Source: Akkermansia sp.
GTDB lineage: Bacteria; Verrucomicrobiota; Verrucomicrobiia; Verrucomicrobiales; Akkermansiaceae
Direction of reading: 5' to 3'
DNA length: 5,873 nucleotides
NCBI GenBank assembly: GCA_017555465.1
Contig: JAFZGH010000274.1
Span: forward strand, 1 to 5,873
In this document: one piece after another, positions 5,631-5,873 of the stretch
Numbering within the stretch: position 1 is the first letter of the stretch
How the letters are laid out: every line of letters begins with the position of its first letter
Program-made: the position numbers and the translations under genes
Notes under the pieces: generated by a model
Databases searched by the model: none
What the model saw: only the letters and a program-made list of their open reading frames with translations
What the model was told of the DNA's origin: nothing

Positions 5631-5662
5631 AAAAAGGGCGGCGAGTTCTACACCCGCCGCCC
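5631..5662 (-). terminator. Rho-independent terminator after ilvE
   Basis: Read on the minus strand, GGGCGGCG (5662 to 5655) and CGCCGCCC (5643 to 5636) form a perfect eight-base GC stem around an 11-base loop, followed directly by TTTTT (5635 to 5631). It starts 24 bases past the aminotransferase stop and ends 10 bases before the Nudix start codon. Confidence 0.85.
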
Positions 5663-5686
5663 CGGTTTGTAAAAATCAATGCGTCC

Positions 5687-5873
5687 TTACTCGCGCACCA
5701 GCGTCTGGAAACGTGCCAGAATGCGCTTCGTGACAGGGCCTGCCACACCGGCGCCGATGGTGCGGCCATCCAGAGAGGTAGCAGCAATTACCTCTGCGGC
5801 AGAGCCGGTCAGGAAGCATTCATCAGCGCAGAGAATATCGAAGCGGTTCATCACCTTCTCCACACAGGGAATG
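5687..5873 (-). CDS. ilvE: Branched-chain amino-acid aminotransferase, C-terminal end (runs off the window)
   Basis: Only the last 61 residues are present. They include the class IV (fold-type IV, PLP-dependent) aminotransferase C-terminus: ADECFLTGSAAEVIAATSLD, followed by GRTIGAGVAGPVTKRILARF, ending in VRE and TAA. The E-x-F-L-T-G-x-A-A-E-V motif binds the PLP phosphate and substrate carboxylate. The GRTIGxGxxGPVT stretch favours IlvE over D-amino-acid aminotransferase or aminodeoxychorismate lyase. The enzyme performs the last step of Val/Ile/Leu synthesis, or the first of their breakdown, with 2-oxoglutarate/glutamate. The PLP lysine is upstream, outside the window. Confidence 0.88.
   Translation of the reverse strand, partial: IPCVEKVMNRFDILCADECFLTGSAAEVIAATSLDGRTIGAGVAGPVTKRILARFQTLVRE

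Overview
The window is bacterial DNA of roughly 55-58% GC (estimated by eye). It carries ordinary chromosomal genes plus one heavy-metal efflux operon. The three-gene efflux cassette opens with a TolC-like lipoprotein that starts CTLYSPKPLDL after the acylated Cys. Most start codons lack a Shine-Dalgarno sequence, and the tRNA gene does not encode CCA. Together these suggest a Gram-negative of the Planctomycetota/Verrucomicrobiota/Chlamydiota group, perhaps an Akkermansia-like Verrucomicrobiota. This assignment is an inference and is not proven by any marker in the window.

Layout. From 3268 down to 1, the minus strand carries a tightly packed operon: outer-membrane factor (TolC/CusC type, lipoprotein), periplasmic adaptor (CusB/CzcB type) and the first 81 codons of an HME-RND pump (CusA/CzcA type). 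The first two genes abut with no gap (TAAATG) and the last two share one base (TGATG). A candidate promoter and a GC-rich, perfectly alternating purine-pyrimidine hairpin lie just upstream of the operon. Positions 3410-3587 hold a self-contained tRNA-Ser(CGA) unit with promoter, gene and terminator. Next, on the plus strand, is an orphan four-helix membrane protein (3733-4263) with its own strong promoter. It converges on a tatD-family metal-dependent hydrolase (minus, 4260-5072), and the two stop codons overlap in one TTAA. Upstream of tatD on the same strand are a Nudix hydrolase of the ADP-ribose pyrophosphatase type (5114-5620) and the C-terminal 61 residues of a branched-chain aminotransferase (ilvE, 5687-5873). 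A strong terminator separates those last two.

How the genes work together. The efflux proteins should form a tripartite tunnel that drives a metal cation from periplasm and inner membrane to the outside. The remaining genes look like unrelated housekeeping functions: translation, amino-acid metabolism and nucleotide/nucleic-acid housekeeping.

The most unusual element is the adaptor. Between its signal peptide and its membrane-fusion core it carries a tandem array of a 19-residue His/Cys unit: eight copies plus a degenerate leading one, about 49 His and 12 Cys in all. A second His-rich tail sits at its C-terminus. This looks like a built-in periplasmic metal sponge or metallochaperone encoded by a 57-bp coding minisatellite, and it is the best candidate here for something not well described.
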